Origin: Pseudobdellovibrionaceae bacterium
GTDB taxonomy: Bacteria > Bdellovibrionota > Bdellovibrionia > Bdellovibrionales > UBA1609
Reading direction: 5' to 3'
Assembly (NCBI GenBank): GCA_947444305.1
Contig: CANEZP010000006.1
Location: 62,001-126,000 of the forward strand
Length of the DNA stretch: 64,000 bases
Positions 7,285 through 16,079 of this stretch are shown here, one piece after another. The notes beneath the pieces are model-generated. The model saw only the letters and a program-made list of their open reading frames with translations, had not been told where the DNA came from and made no database searches. Position 1 is the first letter of the stretch, and every line of letters begins with the position of its first letter. Position numbers and translations under genes: made by a program.

Positions 7285-8516
7285 TTCTTGAACTCGACTT
7301 CGAGCTCTTGCGCTTCGCGCGCGACGGAGAGAAACGCCAGACGCGCGACCCAACCGTAAGAGTTCTCCATCGGACAGCCCTCAATTTTCAAATCTAAATC
7401 CGAAATGCAAAGGCGTTGGTAAACGGCGCCCGGAGAATTGAGTGAATCGTCATCGCCTTTATCCCCGTGCGCACGCAAGAACCCGCCCGCGAGTTGGCAG
7501 CCGATCATGTAGATAACGGGTTCGGCCGTTTGCCCCGCTTCGGCGTGGACGATGGTGGGTACGCCCTCTTGAATAATGACTTCGGTGATTTCGCGGCCGC
7601 CCTTTGCGGCTTTCATTTTCTTGCGTGATTTGTTGTTCCAGCCGCGAATCTCGGCCGGGTCTTTCACCGCGATGACGCCGAGGCCGTAAGTGCCGGCGTT
7701 GTTCTTCACGAACAGCGAGGGTTCGCGGTCGATGCCTTGTTCTTTGTATTTGGCTTTCAAGCGATCGAACATTTTTTGCGCTTTGTCGGCAAGCGCGTCG
7801 CGGCTGCTTTCGTCGTCGGGTTCAAAACCGGCGAAGACGTCGGTTTCGACCTGCAAGGTCCAAGGATCGATTTCAATTTGCGCGGCAAACTCTTGCACGA
7901 GTTCGTTGTACACGCGGAAAAATCGGTCTTTACGCCGGCGATACCAACCCAGCTCGCGAGGTGGATTCATCGGTGTGATGAGATCCTTCGACCACTCTTC
8001 GTACTCGAGACTAAAATCGTTGTTCGAAATAATAAGATCGGGCTTGAAACCTTCGATGTCGACGCCGTTGCCGCTGCGCTTTGCCGAGTAAACGGTCGCG
8101 GTCTTCCCGCTGGCGGAAGGCACTTGCAGCGGCTTATCCATCACTTTTGGAATGGCCAAACGAACTTCGCGGCCCGCGCCCTCGAGCAAAGTTTGTAACG
8201 CTAAGACGTTGTCCCAGTAATAGGGGTTCGCCGTATGTTCTTCGGTCAAAAGCAGGATCTTTTTCGTGTCTTTGGAATAGTGGCTATCTAAAAAGTCACG
8301 GGCGATGTCGACGCTGTTTTCGCGGTCGATCAAGCAAACGTTGTTGAATCCCGCAGGAAAGATGTTGGCGTCGACCGGACCGATCTTGAAGCCGGCGTCG
8401 CGAATATCGAAACTCGAATAAATCGGGAAAGGAAGGCCCCTGCCCTTTTCGGAAAACCAATTTTGGATTTTGTCGCGGTTATCTAGTATTTTACGATGCA
8501 GGATTTCATGATTCAT
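7248..8516 (-). CDS. gshA: Glutamate-cysteine ligase, A. ferrooxidans-type
   Basis: First enzyme of glutathione synthesis, joining glutamate and cysteine using ATP. The 422-residue protein matches the proteobacterial GshA family first described in Acidithiobacillus (Pfam GshA) rather than the E. coli type. Recognisable segments are FPIYSSFDIRDAGFKIGPVD and FPAGFNN near the N-terminus, FVKNNAGTYGLGVI in the middle, and the ATP-grasp-like end with VIIQEGVPT and PVIYMIGCQLAGGF. The start is the ATG at 8516; a TTG two codons upstream is possible. No gshB lies nearby. Confidence 0.88.
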   Translation of the reverse strand: MNHEILHRKILDNRDKIQNWFSEKGRGLPFPIYSSFDIRDAGFKIGPVDANIFPAGFNNVCLIDRENSVDIARDFLDSHYSKDTKKILLLTEEHTANPYYWDNVLALQTLLEGAGREVRLAIPKVMDKPLQVPSASGKTATVYSAKRSGNGVDIEGFKPDLIISNNDFSLEYEEWSKDLITPMNPPRELGWYRRRKDRFFRVYNELVQEFAAQIEIDPWTLQVETDVFAGFEPDDESSRDALADKAQKMFDRLKAKYKEQGIDREPSLFVKNNAGTYGLGVIAVKDPAEIRGWNNKSRKKMKAAKGGREITEVIIQEGVPTIVHAEAGQTAEPVIYMIGCQLAGGFLRAHGDKGDDDSLNSPGAVYQRLCISDLDLKIEGCPMENSYGWVARLAFLSVAREAQELEVEFKNYRLSETSCTKS

Positions 8517-8622
8517 TGCCAAGAAGCGTAAGTCCCGGCTTTAGTAAAGTCAACGCGACGGCCATCCCAAAACAGAACGCTATTGGGCTACATTTCGAGC
8601 GCCGATATTCCGAAAAGAGTGC

Positions 8623-9435
8623 ATGAATCCACGCCGCTTCGGATACATTTTGCTCGCGCTGTTTCCCATGTTCGTCTTTATGAACTGCTCCTCCACGAAG
8701 ACCGAACCCCGAACGTCGACCAACACGAGCGGTGAGTCGCTCAAATATTTTCAAGAAACCAGCGTCGTCGAACTCGAAGTCCATTACGAAGCCGGGGCCG
8801 AACCCTTCGTCGGCAATACCCTACAGGGCCGCCCGTACTGGGGCGTGCTGCAAGAAAACCTCGCCGCGATTTTTCAATACCGGAGCGCACCGCCTACCCT
8901 CAACGTTCCAAAAACATTAGCCGAGATGCATGACATGGGTGTTTTCGGGCGAACCGAGTGGACCTCCGCGGATATTCTCGCGTTGCACGCTTACGCGAAG
9001 TTAGGTGAACCCGCCGGCGGCGCGGCCCGCTTCTATATTTATTTTGTTAAAGGTAATTACGCCGATGCCGGCGGTAAACAAACGGGCGTGATCGGCGTAA
9101 GTATCGGTGGCACTCCAGTGATCGCGATTTTTAAAGAGGTTATTCAAACCAACGTAGCGAACCCGAACGGCCCGGCCGCAAAATTTATTGAGCAATCTAC
9201 GCTCGTGCACGAGATGGGACACGCGCTCGGCTTCGTAGACTCCGGCGTGCCGATGGCTTCGAATCATCTCGACGCCGCTCACCCCGGGCACACCACCAAT
9301 ACGAATTGCGTGATGTACTGGTTGAACGAAGGCGTTACGGACCTCCAAGCTTTTATCCAACAATTTTTAGTTTCAAACTCGGTTGTGATGTGGGGTCCGG
9401 AAGTTTTAAAAGACGCCCAGGCGCTAAGCCGCTGA
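8623..9435 (+). CDS. Lipoprotein zinc metalloprotease, metzincin-like
   Basis: A 270-residue exported protein. The signal peptide ends in the lipobox FMNC (Cys21), so it is a lipoprotein. The zinc motif is HEMGHALGFVD (His196, Glu197, His200), the HExxHxxGxx(H/D) form in which the third ligand is Asp, as in snapalysin-type metzincins. About 35 residues later comes NCVMYW, a candidate Met-turn. It is therefore probably a surface or periplasmic protease. The sequence between the lipobox and the zinc site is not recognised. Divergent from gshA; convergent with the TPR lipoprotein. Confidence 0.8.
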   Translation: MNPRRFGYILLALFPMFVFMNCSSTKTEPRTSTNTSGESLKYFQETSVVELEVHYEAGAEPFVGNTLQGRPYWGVLQENLAAIFQYRSAPPTLNVPKTLAEMHDMGVFGRTEWTSADILALHAYAKLGEPAGGAARFYIYFVKGNYADAGGKQTGVIGVSIGGTPVIAIFKEVIQTNVANPNGPAAKFIEQSTLVHEMGHALGFVDSGVPMASNHLDAAHPGHTTNTNCVMYWLNEGVTDLQAFIQQFLVSNSVVMWGPEVLKDAQALSR

Positions 9436-9459
9436 ACAATCAGCCTAGCGGCGCTTTTT
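9428..9459 (+). terminator. Candidate terminator of the metzincin-like lipoprotein gene
   Basis: GCCGCTGA and TCAG...CGGC can pair around an ACAA loop with a small bulge, followed by GC and five T at 9455-9459. The stem overlaps the stop codon of the gene and lies between convergent genes. Confidence 0.5.
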
Positions 9460-10539
9460 CTGCGCGGCGGGCTTAGCGGGAGTGACCAAACGCCCGTCGC
9501 GGCGTAAGCCTTCACGCTTCTGCGCTTCGGGCGTAAGTTTATTCGTTTCGCCGACCTTCGCGGTTTCAATATTTAAACGGCTTTCGGTGGCGTCCACCTT
9601 CGCGAAAATCGCACCCGCGGCTGCGTTCTCATTCGGCATTTTAATTTGCTTGAGCTCACGCGTGACTTGCAGCGCCTGTGTGTAGAAAGCGCTCTGTTTT
9701 TCGGGCTCGCTAAATTTGTATTTCCAAATATTATCATAGGCGAGCTCAAGATCCGCGGCCGCCCGGCCCGACCAGATCGGATGACCACTTTCGACGGCCT
9801 GTAACAGATACGGCTGCTGCATGCTTAAACTTTGCAGAAACGCGACCGGATCACCCTCGGCCCGGCGTTGCCCGGGATTCAATTGACCCATTAGGAAGAC
9901 CGATTGCGCGAAAATGTCGGCCTGTTGCCGGCCACTTTCCGCGCTGACGATTTTCTTTAAGCCGGCGTTGGCTTGCGCAAAATACTCGAGCGCCTTTTTG
10001 CGATTACCGATACGTGCGTAGCCGGCGGCGAGTCGCGCGGGAATTTCGGCCTGGCGAGTGGTAAAAGGCAGATCGCGGCCGCGCTTGCGCGCATCGAGCA
10101 AAGCCGTAACCGCCTTCACATCTTGACCAAGGCATTCGTACATCAAACTTAAGCGGAAGAACGCGAGGCTTTCGACTCGCCCGAATTTACCGGCCGATCC
10201 GCGCGTAACTTCGCGGTAACGATCGGCGGCTTTACTGCAATTGCCCAGGCCTTCGTAGGCGGCGCCCGAGTTGAACGATGTGATGAGATCATGCTCGGCC
10301 GCAGGCTTAGCGACCAGGAGACGATCAAAGATACGGGCGGCTTCGCCGTACTGCTCATTCTCTAAAGCTTTTACGCCTTGTTCAAACTGCGGCAGGCCCG
10401 GCGGCCGTGGGATTTCGGGCGCGACCGGCTCTTGCGTAGGCTTCGCCGCGCACGCGCCGAGGGAAACGATCAACGAGGTAAGCAAGGAGGCGATCACGGA
10501 AGTGGCCAGCGGCGTTCTGATCACGGCAAGCTTTTCCAT
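9445..10539 (-). CDS. TPR-repeat lipoprotein (364 aa)
   Basis: The N-terminus has a signal peptide with lipobox SLGAC, placing it on the outer membrane or periplasmic face. It then has a Pro-rich linker and several TPR-like helical hairpins (for example GVKALENEQYGEAARIFDRL and SGAAYEGLGNCSKAADRY), and ends with a Lys/Pro/Arg-rich tail. TPRs bind partner proteins. Its start overlaps the end of the second ArsA-like gene by 19 nt, so the three genes form one operon. This suggests it works with the two ATPases, but from the other side of the inner membrane. Confidence 0.75.
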   Translation of the reverse strand: MEKLAVIRTPLATSVIASLLTSLIVSLGACAAKPTQEPVAPEIPRPPGLPQFEQGVKALENEQYGEAARIFDRLLVAKPAAEHDLITSFNSGAAYEGLGNCSKAADRYREVTRGSAGKFGRVESLAFFRLSLMYECLGQDVKAVTALLDARKRGRDLPFTTRQAEIPARLAAGYARIGNRKKALEYFAQANAGLKKIVSAESGRQQADIFAQSVFLMGQLNPGQRRAEGDPVAFLQSLSMQQPYLLQAVESGHPIWSGRAAADLELAYDNIWKYKFSEPEKQSAFYTQALQVTRELKQIKMPNENAAAGAIFAKVDATESRLNIETAKVGETNKLTPEAQKREGLRRDGRLVTPAKPAAQKKRR

Positions 10540-11600
10540 TTTTCTTCAATCGTCTTGGCCACGTTTTTCAAATCTTCGAGTCCTTGAACGTTGTTCTTAA
10601 AATCGGGTAATTTCAAAACCGGAACGGTCTTGCCGATTTGGCCGGCGAACTTGTCGTAGGCCTCTTGTCTTCTAGCGAAAAATCCCGAGAAACGCTCATA
10701 AAAAACTTTTAATTCTTTGAAGTCGGGATCCTTCTCCCACTCGGGCAACCAGCGGCTTTCGGTGGTCGACCATTCGGGGAACCAGCGGTTAACGATGACG
10801 CCGCGTAAGAATAGTTTTTCGTCCGTCAGATCTTGTTGGAACTCTAAAGCTTCTTTGAGTTTAGTTTCGTCGAATCCGGTCACGAGCACGAAGCCCGTAT
10901 TCTTGTCGTGCATAAGGTCTGAGGTCTGTTTCGAGACCAGCGCGATTTTTTCTTTCAAAAATGAAATGTGCCCGAAGAAATCTTTAAGCTCGGCGATGAA
11001 CACGCTACCGGTAACTTTTTCGAGCGCGCCGGTCACGAGGCTAGTGCCACGATGGAAAGTGCGCTTGATCCAGCCTTCTTCACCGGCGGGTTTTGCAAAC
11101 CAGCCGATAACCGAATCTTGAAAAAGTGCGTATATACGCTCGGGCGCTTTTAGAAAATCAACCGCGTTCTGCGTGGGCGGCGTATCTAAGATGATGAGAT
11201 CGTAACGATTCGACTGCGCGATGCTGAGCAATTTTACCAACGAAGTGAATTCTTGGCTGCCGTTCAAGTTACCGACGAGCTGCTGGTACAAACGATTTTC
11301 GAATAAGCCTTTGGCGACGACGTTATCGACCGCGCCCAAAACAAAATTATCGAACTCCATTCGCGGATCGATCATCTCGGCCGAAAGATTCGGAATACCC
11401 GGGACCTGTACCTCGCCACCGGACTTGGTTTGGATGCCCAACGCTTGCGCCAGCCGGTGCGCGGGATCGATGGTCAGCACGAGCGTTTTGATTCCGTTTT
11501 GCGCGGCCAGAACGCCGAGACTAGCCGACATCGAAGTCTTGCCGACCCCGCCGGTGCCCGCGCAGATTATGATCTTATGTTTTTTGAGAAGTTCAATCAT
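10521..11600 (-). CDS. ArsA/Get3-type ATPase (second of a pair)
   Basis: A 359-residue SIMIBI-class P-loop ATPase. The start at 11600 gives the P-loop GTGGVGKT directly after the first strand, as the family requires. TIDPAHRLAQALG and ILDTPPTQNAVDFL match the ArsA/Get3 switch I and switch II motifs (DPAH and DTxPT). Metalloid-binding Cys residues of true ArsA are not evident and no ars genes are nearby, so arsenite export is unlikely. The start overlaps the preceding ATPase gene as ATGA. A role in handling or targeting membrane proteins, by analogy with Get3, is possible but unproven. Confidence 0.85.
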   Translation of the reverse strand: MIELLKKHKIIICAGTGGVGKTSMSASLGVLAAQNGIKTLVLTIDPAHRLAQALGIQTKSGGEVQVPGIPNLSAEMIDPRMEFDNFVLGAVDNVVAKGLFENRLYQQLVGNLNGSQEFTSLVKLLSIAQSNRYDLIILDTPPTQNAVDFLKAPERIYALFQDSVIGWFAKPAGEEGWIKRTFHRGTSLVTGALEKVTGSVFIAELKDFFGHISFLKEKIALVSKQTSDLMHDKNTGFVLVTGFDETKLKEALEFQQDLTDEKLFLRGVIVNRWFPEWSTTESRWLPEWEKDPDFKELKVFYERFSGFFARRQEAYDKFAGQIGKTVPVLKLPDFKNNVQGLEDLKNVAKTIEEKWKSLP

Positions 11601-12436
11601 ACGAATCCCTGGCCCACCAGGGCGGACAGCGAACGGATTTTTTCTTCGGCGTTGTCGGCGAATAACCACGGTAAAACTTTGAGCGGCAGCCCGGTGCTTT
11701 CCGCGGAAGCGCGCAATGTGGATTGACGGGCGAGCAACGTGGCCAGGTAATCGGCGAAATCGTGGCCCTTGAATTTCTCAATCTGCTTTTGATCCAAGGG
11801 ACAATCCAGCCACCGGTTCAACACCAACGTCGCCTTCTGACCCAATTCTTTTTCGATATCGCGTGATAGCTCCAGACCTTCGGTTACGGGCAATTCTTCG
11901 GGAATCATGGTGACGTAAATCTTGGTCAACGCGGGATCTCTGAGTACGCGTACGATGGCGCGGGATTGTTCGCCCATCGGCCCGAACGGAATGGCCTCGG
12001 CCAAACCGACCGGAGCGCGCCACAAGGCCCGGAAGTGTCCCGTAGCGTAGGCATCGACGACGATCTCATCGCAAGGAAGCGTAGGCCCGATGTGCCTGGG
12101 GCCGCTCGTGATCTTGCCGGTCAACGCGAGTTCTTTAAGCGCGGGGGCGGCCTGAACCAATGCCCGCATCACTTTGTTGTCGAAGAACAGCTTCACCATC
12201 CGCTCGATCTTCAGCAAATGCAGAAGGTACTCGCGCAGGACGACTTCGCCCTGCCAGCGCTCAAGCGTTAAGTTTTTACCCGCGGGCAACTCGCCGCTAA
12301 AGACGTGACGGAAATAACTACGCTCGCCTAATTCGACGAGTAGCGTACGCTTACCCTTGGCCGCGAGCGACCACGCGAGACTGGCCGCCACCGTGGATTT
12401 CCCGACGCCGCCCTTTCCGGTCACCAGGTGGATCAT
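11597..12436 (-). CDS. ArsA/Get3-type ATPase (first of a pair)
   Basis: A 279-residue P-loop ATPase opening with MIHLVTGKGGVGKST, the KGGVGK(S/T) signature. The switch II equivalent is VVDAYATGHFRALW, close to DTAPTGHTLRL of ArsA/Get3. It is shorter than the second ATPase and diverges in the helical part. First gene of a three-gene operon (ATPase, ATPase, TPR lipoprotein). Such tandem pairs could form a heterodimer, since this ATPase class works as dimers across the nucleotide site; that is inference. Divergent from trigger factor. Confidence 0.83.
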   Translation of the reverse strand: MIHLVTGKGGVGKSTVAASLAWSLAAKGKRTLLVELGERSYFRHVFSGELPAGKNLTLERWQGEVVLREYLLHLLKIERMVKLFFDNKVMRALVQAAPALKELALTGKITSGPRHIGPTLPCDEIVVDAYATGHFRALWRAPVGLAEAIPFGPMGEQSRAIVRVLRDPALTKIYVTMIPEELPVTEGLELSRDIEKELGQKATLVLNRWLDCPLDQKQIEKFKGHDFADYLATLLARQSTLRASAESTGLPLKVLPWLFADNAEEKIRSLSALVGQGFV

Positions 12437-12467
12437 GCCGCACCTAGTTTAAGCCCGTGGGCCACTT

Positions 12468-12495
12468 TTGCTGTTGGCAAAGCGCAGCATATTAA
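12468..12495 (+). promoter_or_regulatory. Candidate sigma-70 promoter of tig
   Basis: TTGCTG (12468-12473), 16-nt spacer, TATTAA (12490-12495), 31 nt before the tig start. Both hexamers are 4/6 matches, so this is a weak call. Confidence 0.3.
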
Positions 12496-12526
12496 GTAAA
12501 CCCATCGCTTTGACGAAGGAGTATTC

Positions 12527-13849
12527 ATGAAATCGACGGTTGAGAAACTGGATGGTTTGTCGCGCAAAATCAACGTTGAAGTCCCGGCGGAAAAGGTTCA
12601 AAAAGCCTTCGAGCGAGTCTACAAGGCCCTCCAAAAAAAGGCCAATATAAAGGGCTTTCGCCAGGGTAAAGCACCCATCGCCACGATCAAGTCGATGTAC
12701 GGTGATCAAGTAAAGGGCGACGTAGTGAACGAACTCGTCAACGAGAGCTACCCCGAGGCGCTCGAGCAACACAAAGTCGATCCCGTCGGCTACCCCAAAA
12801 TTTCTTTCGACCAAGTGGATGAGAGCAAAGGCTTTAACTTTTCGGCCGAATTCGAAGTTCGCCCCGAAGTGGAGCTAAAGAAATACGAAGGCCTCCCCGT
12901 CGTGCGTGAAAAACTCGTCATTCCCGACGATCGCATCTCAAGCGTGTTAGAAAACATCCGCACCGGCCAAGCCGAAACGGTAACGATCTTTGAAGATCGC
13001 GCGCTTTCCGAAGGCGACGTCGCGGTTCTCGATTTCGTCGGAATCGTTAACGGTGAGCCCCTGCCCAACGGTTCGGCCACCGGCCACGAACTCGAAATCG
13101 GCGCGAAACAATTCATCGAAGGTTTTGAAGAAGGTCTCACCGGCATGAAGATCGGCCAAGAACGCTCGTTGAATCTTCGCTTCCCCGAAGGTTACCACGA
13201 AGCGGCGTTGAGCAACGCGCCCGTGCAGTTCGACGTGAAATTGACCGGCATCAAAAAGAAAACTTTGCCCGAGCTGAACGACGCTTTGGCCGCGAAAGTC
13301 GGCGATTTCAAAACGTTGGATGATTTGAAAGAGCGCATCCGCAAAGACATCGAAGAAAGCGAAAATAAGCGCATCGAAGAAGACGTCAAAAACCGTCTGG
13401 TAAAATCTTTGGTCGAAGCGAATCCGGTCGAAGCTCCCCGCTCGTTAGTTTCGCAGCAAAAAGAAGCTTTGATCGAAGACTTCAAAGGCAAATTGAAACA
13501 ACAAGGTTTGTCCGACAAAGAATTCGACGATTACAAATCGAAATGGGATCAAGACTTCGAAGCTTCGGCGACCTTCATGGTGAAGTCGACTTTCTTGCTC
13601 GATGCCTTGGCCGATAAGCTGAACCTGCGCGCGCAACCCGAAGAACTTGAAACCAAGATCGTCGAGTACGGCAAACAGACCGGCATCGAGATGGCTCGTC
13701 TAAAAGAATTCTACGACAAGCCCGAGCGCCGTTCGCGCCTCGCGTTCCAAGTCACCGAAGAGAAAGTGGTCAATTACCTGATCGGTAAAGCCTCGGTCAC
13801 CGAAGTGAACAAAGAGCAGCTACCCCCCGAAAACGAGGGCGGCATCTAA
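12527..13849 (+). CDS. tig: Trigger factor
   Basis: Ribosome-bound chaperone and peptidyl-prolyl isomerase that meets nascent chains. 440 residues. The N-terminal domain has the ribosome-docking signature GFRQGKAP (residues 43-50). An FKBP-type domain follows around 160-245 (VAVLDFVGIVNGE, FIEGFEEGLTGM), then a Lys/Glu-rich helical C-terminal domain. AAGGAG precedes the ATG. In many proteobacteria tig sits directly before clpP-clpX; here it is 8 kb away on the opposite strand. Confidence 0.97.
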   Translation: MKSTVEKLDGLSRKINVEVPAEKVQKAFERVYKALQKKANIKGFRQGKAPIATIKSMYGDQVKGDVVNELVNESYPEALEQHKVDPVGYPKISFDQVDESKGFNFSAEFEVRPEVELKKYEGLPVVREKLVIPDDRISSVLENIRTGQAETVTIFEDRALSEGDVAVLDFVGIVNGEPLPNGSATGHELEIGAKQFIEGFEEGLTGMKIGQERSLNLRFPEGYHEAALSNAPVQFDVKLTGIKKKTLPELNDALAAKVGDFKTLDDLKERIRKDIEESENKRIEEDVKNRLVKSLVEANPVEAPRSLVSQQKEALIEDFKGKLKQQGLSDKEFDDYKSKWDQDFEASATFMVKSTFLLDALADKLNLRAQPEELETKIVEYGKQTGIEMARLKEFYDKPERRSRLAFQVTEEKVVNYLIGKASVTEVNKEQLPPENEGGI

Positions 13850-14389
13850 GTGCGCGCCCTTCTGCTCGCCGGTTTATTCCTCCTGAGCGCGTGTTCAACG
13901 ACGATCGTCGTCCGTGATTTTACGGCCGGCGACGGCGATTACTCCGCGCTCAAAGGTAAACGCGTTGCGATCGTCAATGATCGCTCGAGCATCCCCGAAT
14001 CGCATGAAAATTGGTCCGACGGTCACAAATTCGTGATTCGCGAAATCAATTCCGGAGTTACCGAGGCGCTCGCGCGTCGGCTAACTTCCTCCGCCAAAGA
14101 GATTCGTGTGATTACGCCCGACGCTTACGGCGCTGATAAGTCCAAATACGACGTCGCTCTTTACCCGAAGGTGAACGTTCGCGTCGTTAACGATTTTTGG
14201 ACCAAAGGTTGTTTGGTAAAGTTTGAGCTGAAGCTCGTAACCGGCGGCAAAGTCCTCGCTACCGAATCGCAAGAATTCAAGAAAAGCTTCTTCAGTACTC
14301 CGCAGGCCCAATCGGCCTGCCGTTCTGCTTTCTCGTCGGTCCTTGGATTAGTCACCGACCGCACGATGTTGAAAGCGCGCGCGAATTAA
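13850..14389 (+). CDS. Lipoprotein of unknown function (179 aa)
   Basis: Starts at a GTG immediately after the tig stop codon, with GAGGGCGG in the tig end as ribosome binding site. The lipobox is LLSAC, so it is a lipoprotein. The mature part has an alternating beta/alpha pattern (KGKRVAIVNDRS, DVALYPKVNVRVVND) and a Cys pair. Its phasing with tig suggests co-translation. Family not recognised. It ends 1 nt before the convergent ctpA stop. Confidence 0.75.
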   Translation: MRALLLAGLFLLSACSTTIVVRDFTAGDGDYSALKGKRVAIVNDRSSIPESHENWSDGHKFVIREINSGVTEALARRLTSSAKEIRVITPDAYGADKSKYDVALYPKVNVRVVNDFWTKGCLVKFELKLVTGGKVLATESQEFKKSFFSTPQAQSACRSAFSSVLGLVTDRTMLKARAN

Positions 14390-14390
14390 A

Positions 14391-16079
14391 TTATTGCGCC
14401 TTTTCGTCGCTTTCGCCTTCCGGCATTAAAGACGCGGGCGGCTCACTTTTTTTCGCGTCGATTTTTTTGGGAGCCATCTTAATCGGTGCGGCCTTGGCCG
14501 CGCCCGGTTTAGCCGGTTTCTTCGCCGCGGGGGCCTTCGCCGGTTTTTCCGAAGGTTTGTTCAGTTCTGGTTTTTGATCTTCCTTCTTCTCTTCCGGGAT
14601 TGGCGTGTTGACCGGCGTTCCCGCCGGGACTTCGCCGGCAGCTGCCGTCGGTGTGTCGGCCGCACGTTTCTGATCTTCGATGACGACCCAAGCTTTCAGA
14701 TAATTGTAAGCCTGCTGGATTTGGAAATCGTCTTTCAGCATTTTGTCGCGCATCGAAAATTCTTTTTCGGGTTTCGCGTCCGACTCGGTCCACCAGTACT
14801 GAATCTTCTTGGCGTCGCGCTTAGGCTTCTTCGCGCCTTTGCCGCCGGCCGCGGGCGTCGCCGCCGCGGGACCGTTGTCGTCGACGTTCTGCTCTTCACT
14901 CTCGCCGACCAAGTGGCCGCGGATATCTTTTTCGCGGCGAACGCCGTCGTGTTTCACGCGCGCTTGCTCGAGCGTTTCGGCCGTAAAGTCTTCAAGTTCG
15001 ATGTCGGGTACGATTCCGTAGGCCTGGATGCTCTTCCCGCTCGGCGTATAGTAACGACCGACCGTTAGTTTTAAACCGCTGCCGTCGCCGAGTTTGACGA
15101 CAGACTGCACGGAGCCTTTACCGAAGGTGCGCTGACCCATGATGAGTGCGCGCTTGTTGTCTTGCAACGCGCCCGCAAGAATTTCGGAAGCGCTCGCCGA
15201 GTACTGATCGACTAAAATGATGACCGGGAAATTCTTGAAGCCGTTGGCCTTCTTCGCGTAAACGACTTCTTTTTCTTTTTGGTTACGGCCCATCGTGCTG
15301 ACAATCGTGCCCTGCTCTAAGAACAAATCGCTGATCTGGATCGCTTGGTCGAGCAAGCCGCCCGGATTGCGGCGAAGATCGACGATCAGACCTTTGGTGT
15401 CTTTGAACTTCTTCTCGTGCGCTTTGATCGCGCGTTCCATGTCTTGCGCCGAATTTTCGATAAAGCTCGTCAAGCGGATGTAAGCATAGCCGTCTTGCAT
15501 GTCGACGTACTTCACCGACTTGATTTTAACGGTGCCGCGTTCGATTACGAACTCTTTGGTTTTGTCGAAGCCGTCGCGGAAGATTCCCATTTTGATCTTC
15601 GCGCCTTTTTTGCCCTTCATCTTCTGGGCGGCTTCGACTAACGAGTAACCTTTAGTCGAAACGCCGTCGATCTCGACGATCTTATCGCCCGCTTTGATGC
15701 CGGCTTTCCACGCGGGCGTGTCTTCGATCGGTGAAATGACGGTCAATACGCCGTTCTGTACCGTAATCTCGATGCCGATACCGCCGAACTCGCCGGACGT
15801 TTCCGTTTCGAATTCTTTGTAGATTTCGGGAGGTAAGAAGTTGGTGTGCGGATCAAGCTCGCGGAGCATCCCTTTGATCCCGCCGTAGATCAACTTCTTG
15901 GTGTCGACCTCTTCGACGTAGTATTGCTGAACGAGATTCAGCACTTTCGCGAACAATTGCAATTCTTGGTAACGTTCTTCGGCGGCGGCGCGGAGGGTTT
16001 GGGACGACAAGCCGACGATTACACTTACGAACGCGAAGGCTAAGACTAATGTCCAGCGGTTCCAGAGACGACGTCCCAT
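14391..16079 (-). CDS. ctpA: C-terminal processing peptidase, S41 family (CtpA)
   Basis: Exported serine protease that trims or degrades periplasmic proteins, in other bacteria including cell-wall hydrolases. One N-terminal membrane segment (residues 10-28), then a PDZ domain (about 98-185) and the S41 catalytic core. The dyad is Ser in SASASEILAGAL (near 296-298) and Lys321 in FGKGSVQ. At 562 residues it has an extra C-terminal tail of about 120 residues rich in Lys, Pro and Ala. Its start overlaps the EnvC-like gene by 34 nt, so it is the last gene of the ftsEX operon. Confidence 0.93.
   Translation of the reverse strand: MGRRLWNRWTLVLAFAFVSVIVGLSSQTLRAAAEERYQELQLFAKVLNLVQQYYVEEVDTKKLIYGGIKGMLRELDPHTNFLPPEIYKEFETETSGEFGGIGIEITVQNGVLTVISPIEDTPAWKAGIKAGDKIVEIDGVSTKGYSLVEAAQKMKGKKGAKIKMGIFRDGFDKTKEFVIERGTVKIKSVKYVDMQDGYAYIRLTSFIENSAQDMERAIKAHEKKFKDTKGLIVDLRRNPGGLLDQAIQISDLFLEQGTIVSTMGRNQKEKEVVYAKKANGFKNFPVIILVDQYSASASEILAGALQDNKRALIMGQRTFGKGSVQSVVKLGDGSGLKLTVGRYYTPSGKSIQAYGIVPDIELEDFTAETLEQARVKHDGVRREKDIRGHLVGESEEQNVDDNGPAAATPAAGGKGAKKPKRDAKKIQYWWTESDAKPEKEFSMRDKMLKDDFQIQQAYNYLKAWVVIEDQKRAADTPTAAAGEVPAGTPVNTPIPEEKKEDQKPELNKPSEKPAKAPAAKKPAKPGAAKAAPIKMAPKKIDAKKSEPPASLMPEGESDEKAQ

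Noticed and set aside
10521-12436. Arsenic resistance (ArsA) label
   Set aside because: No ars neighbours and no evident metalloid-binding Cys residues; ATPase family call only.
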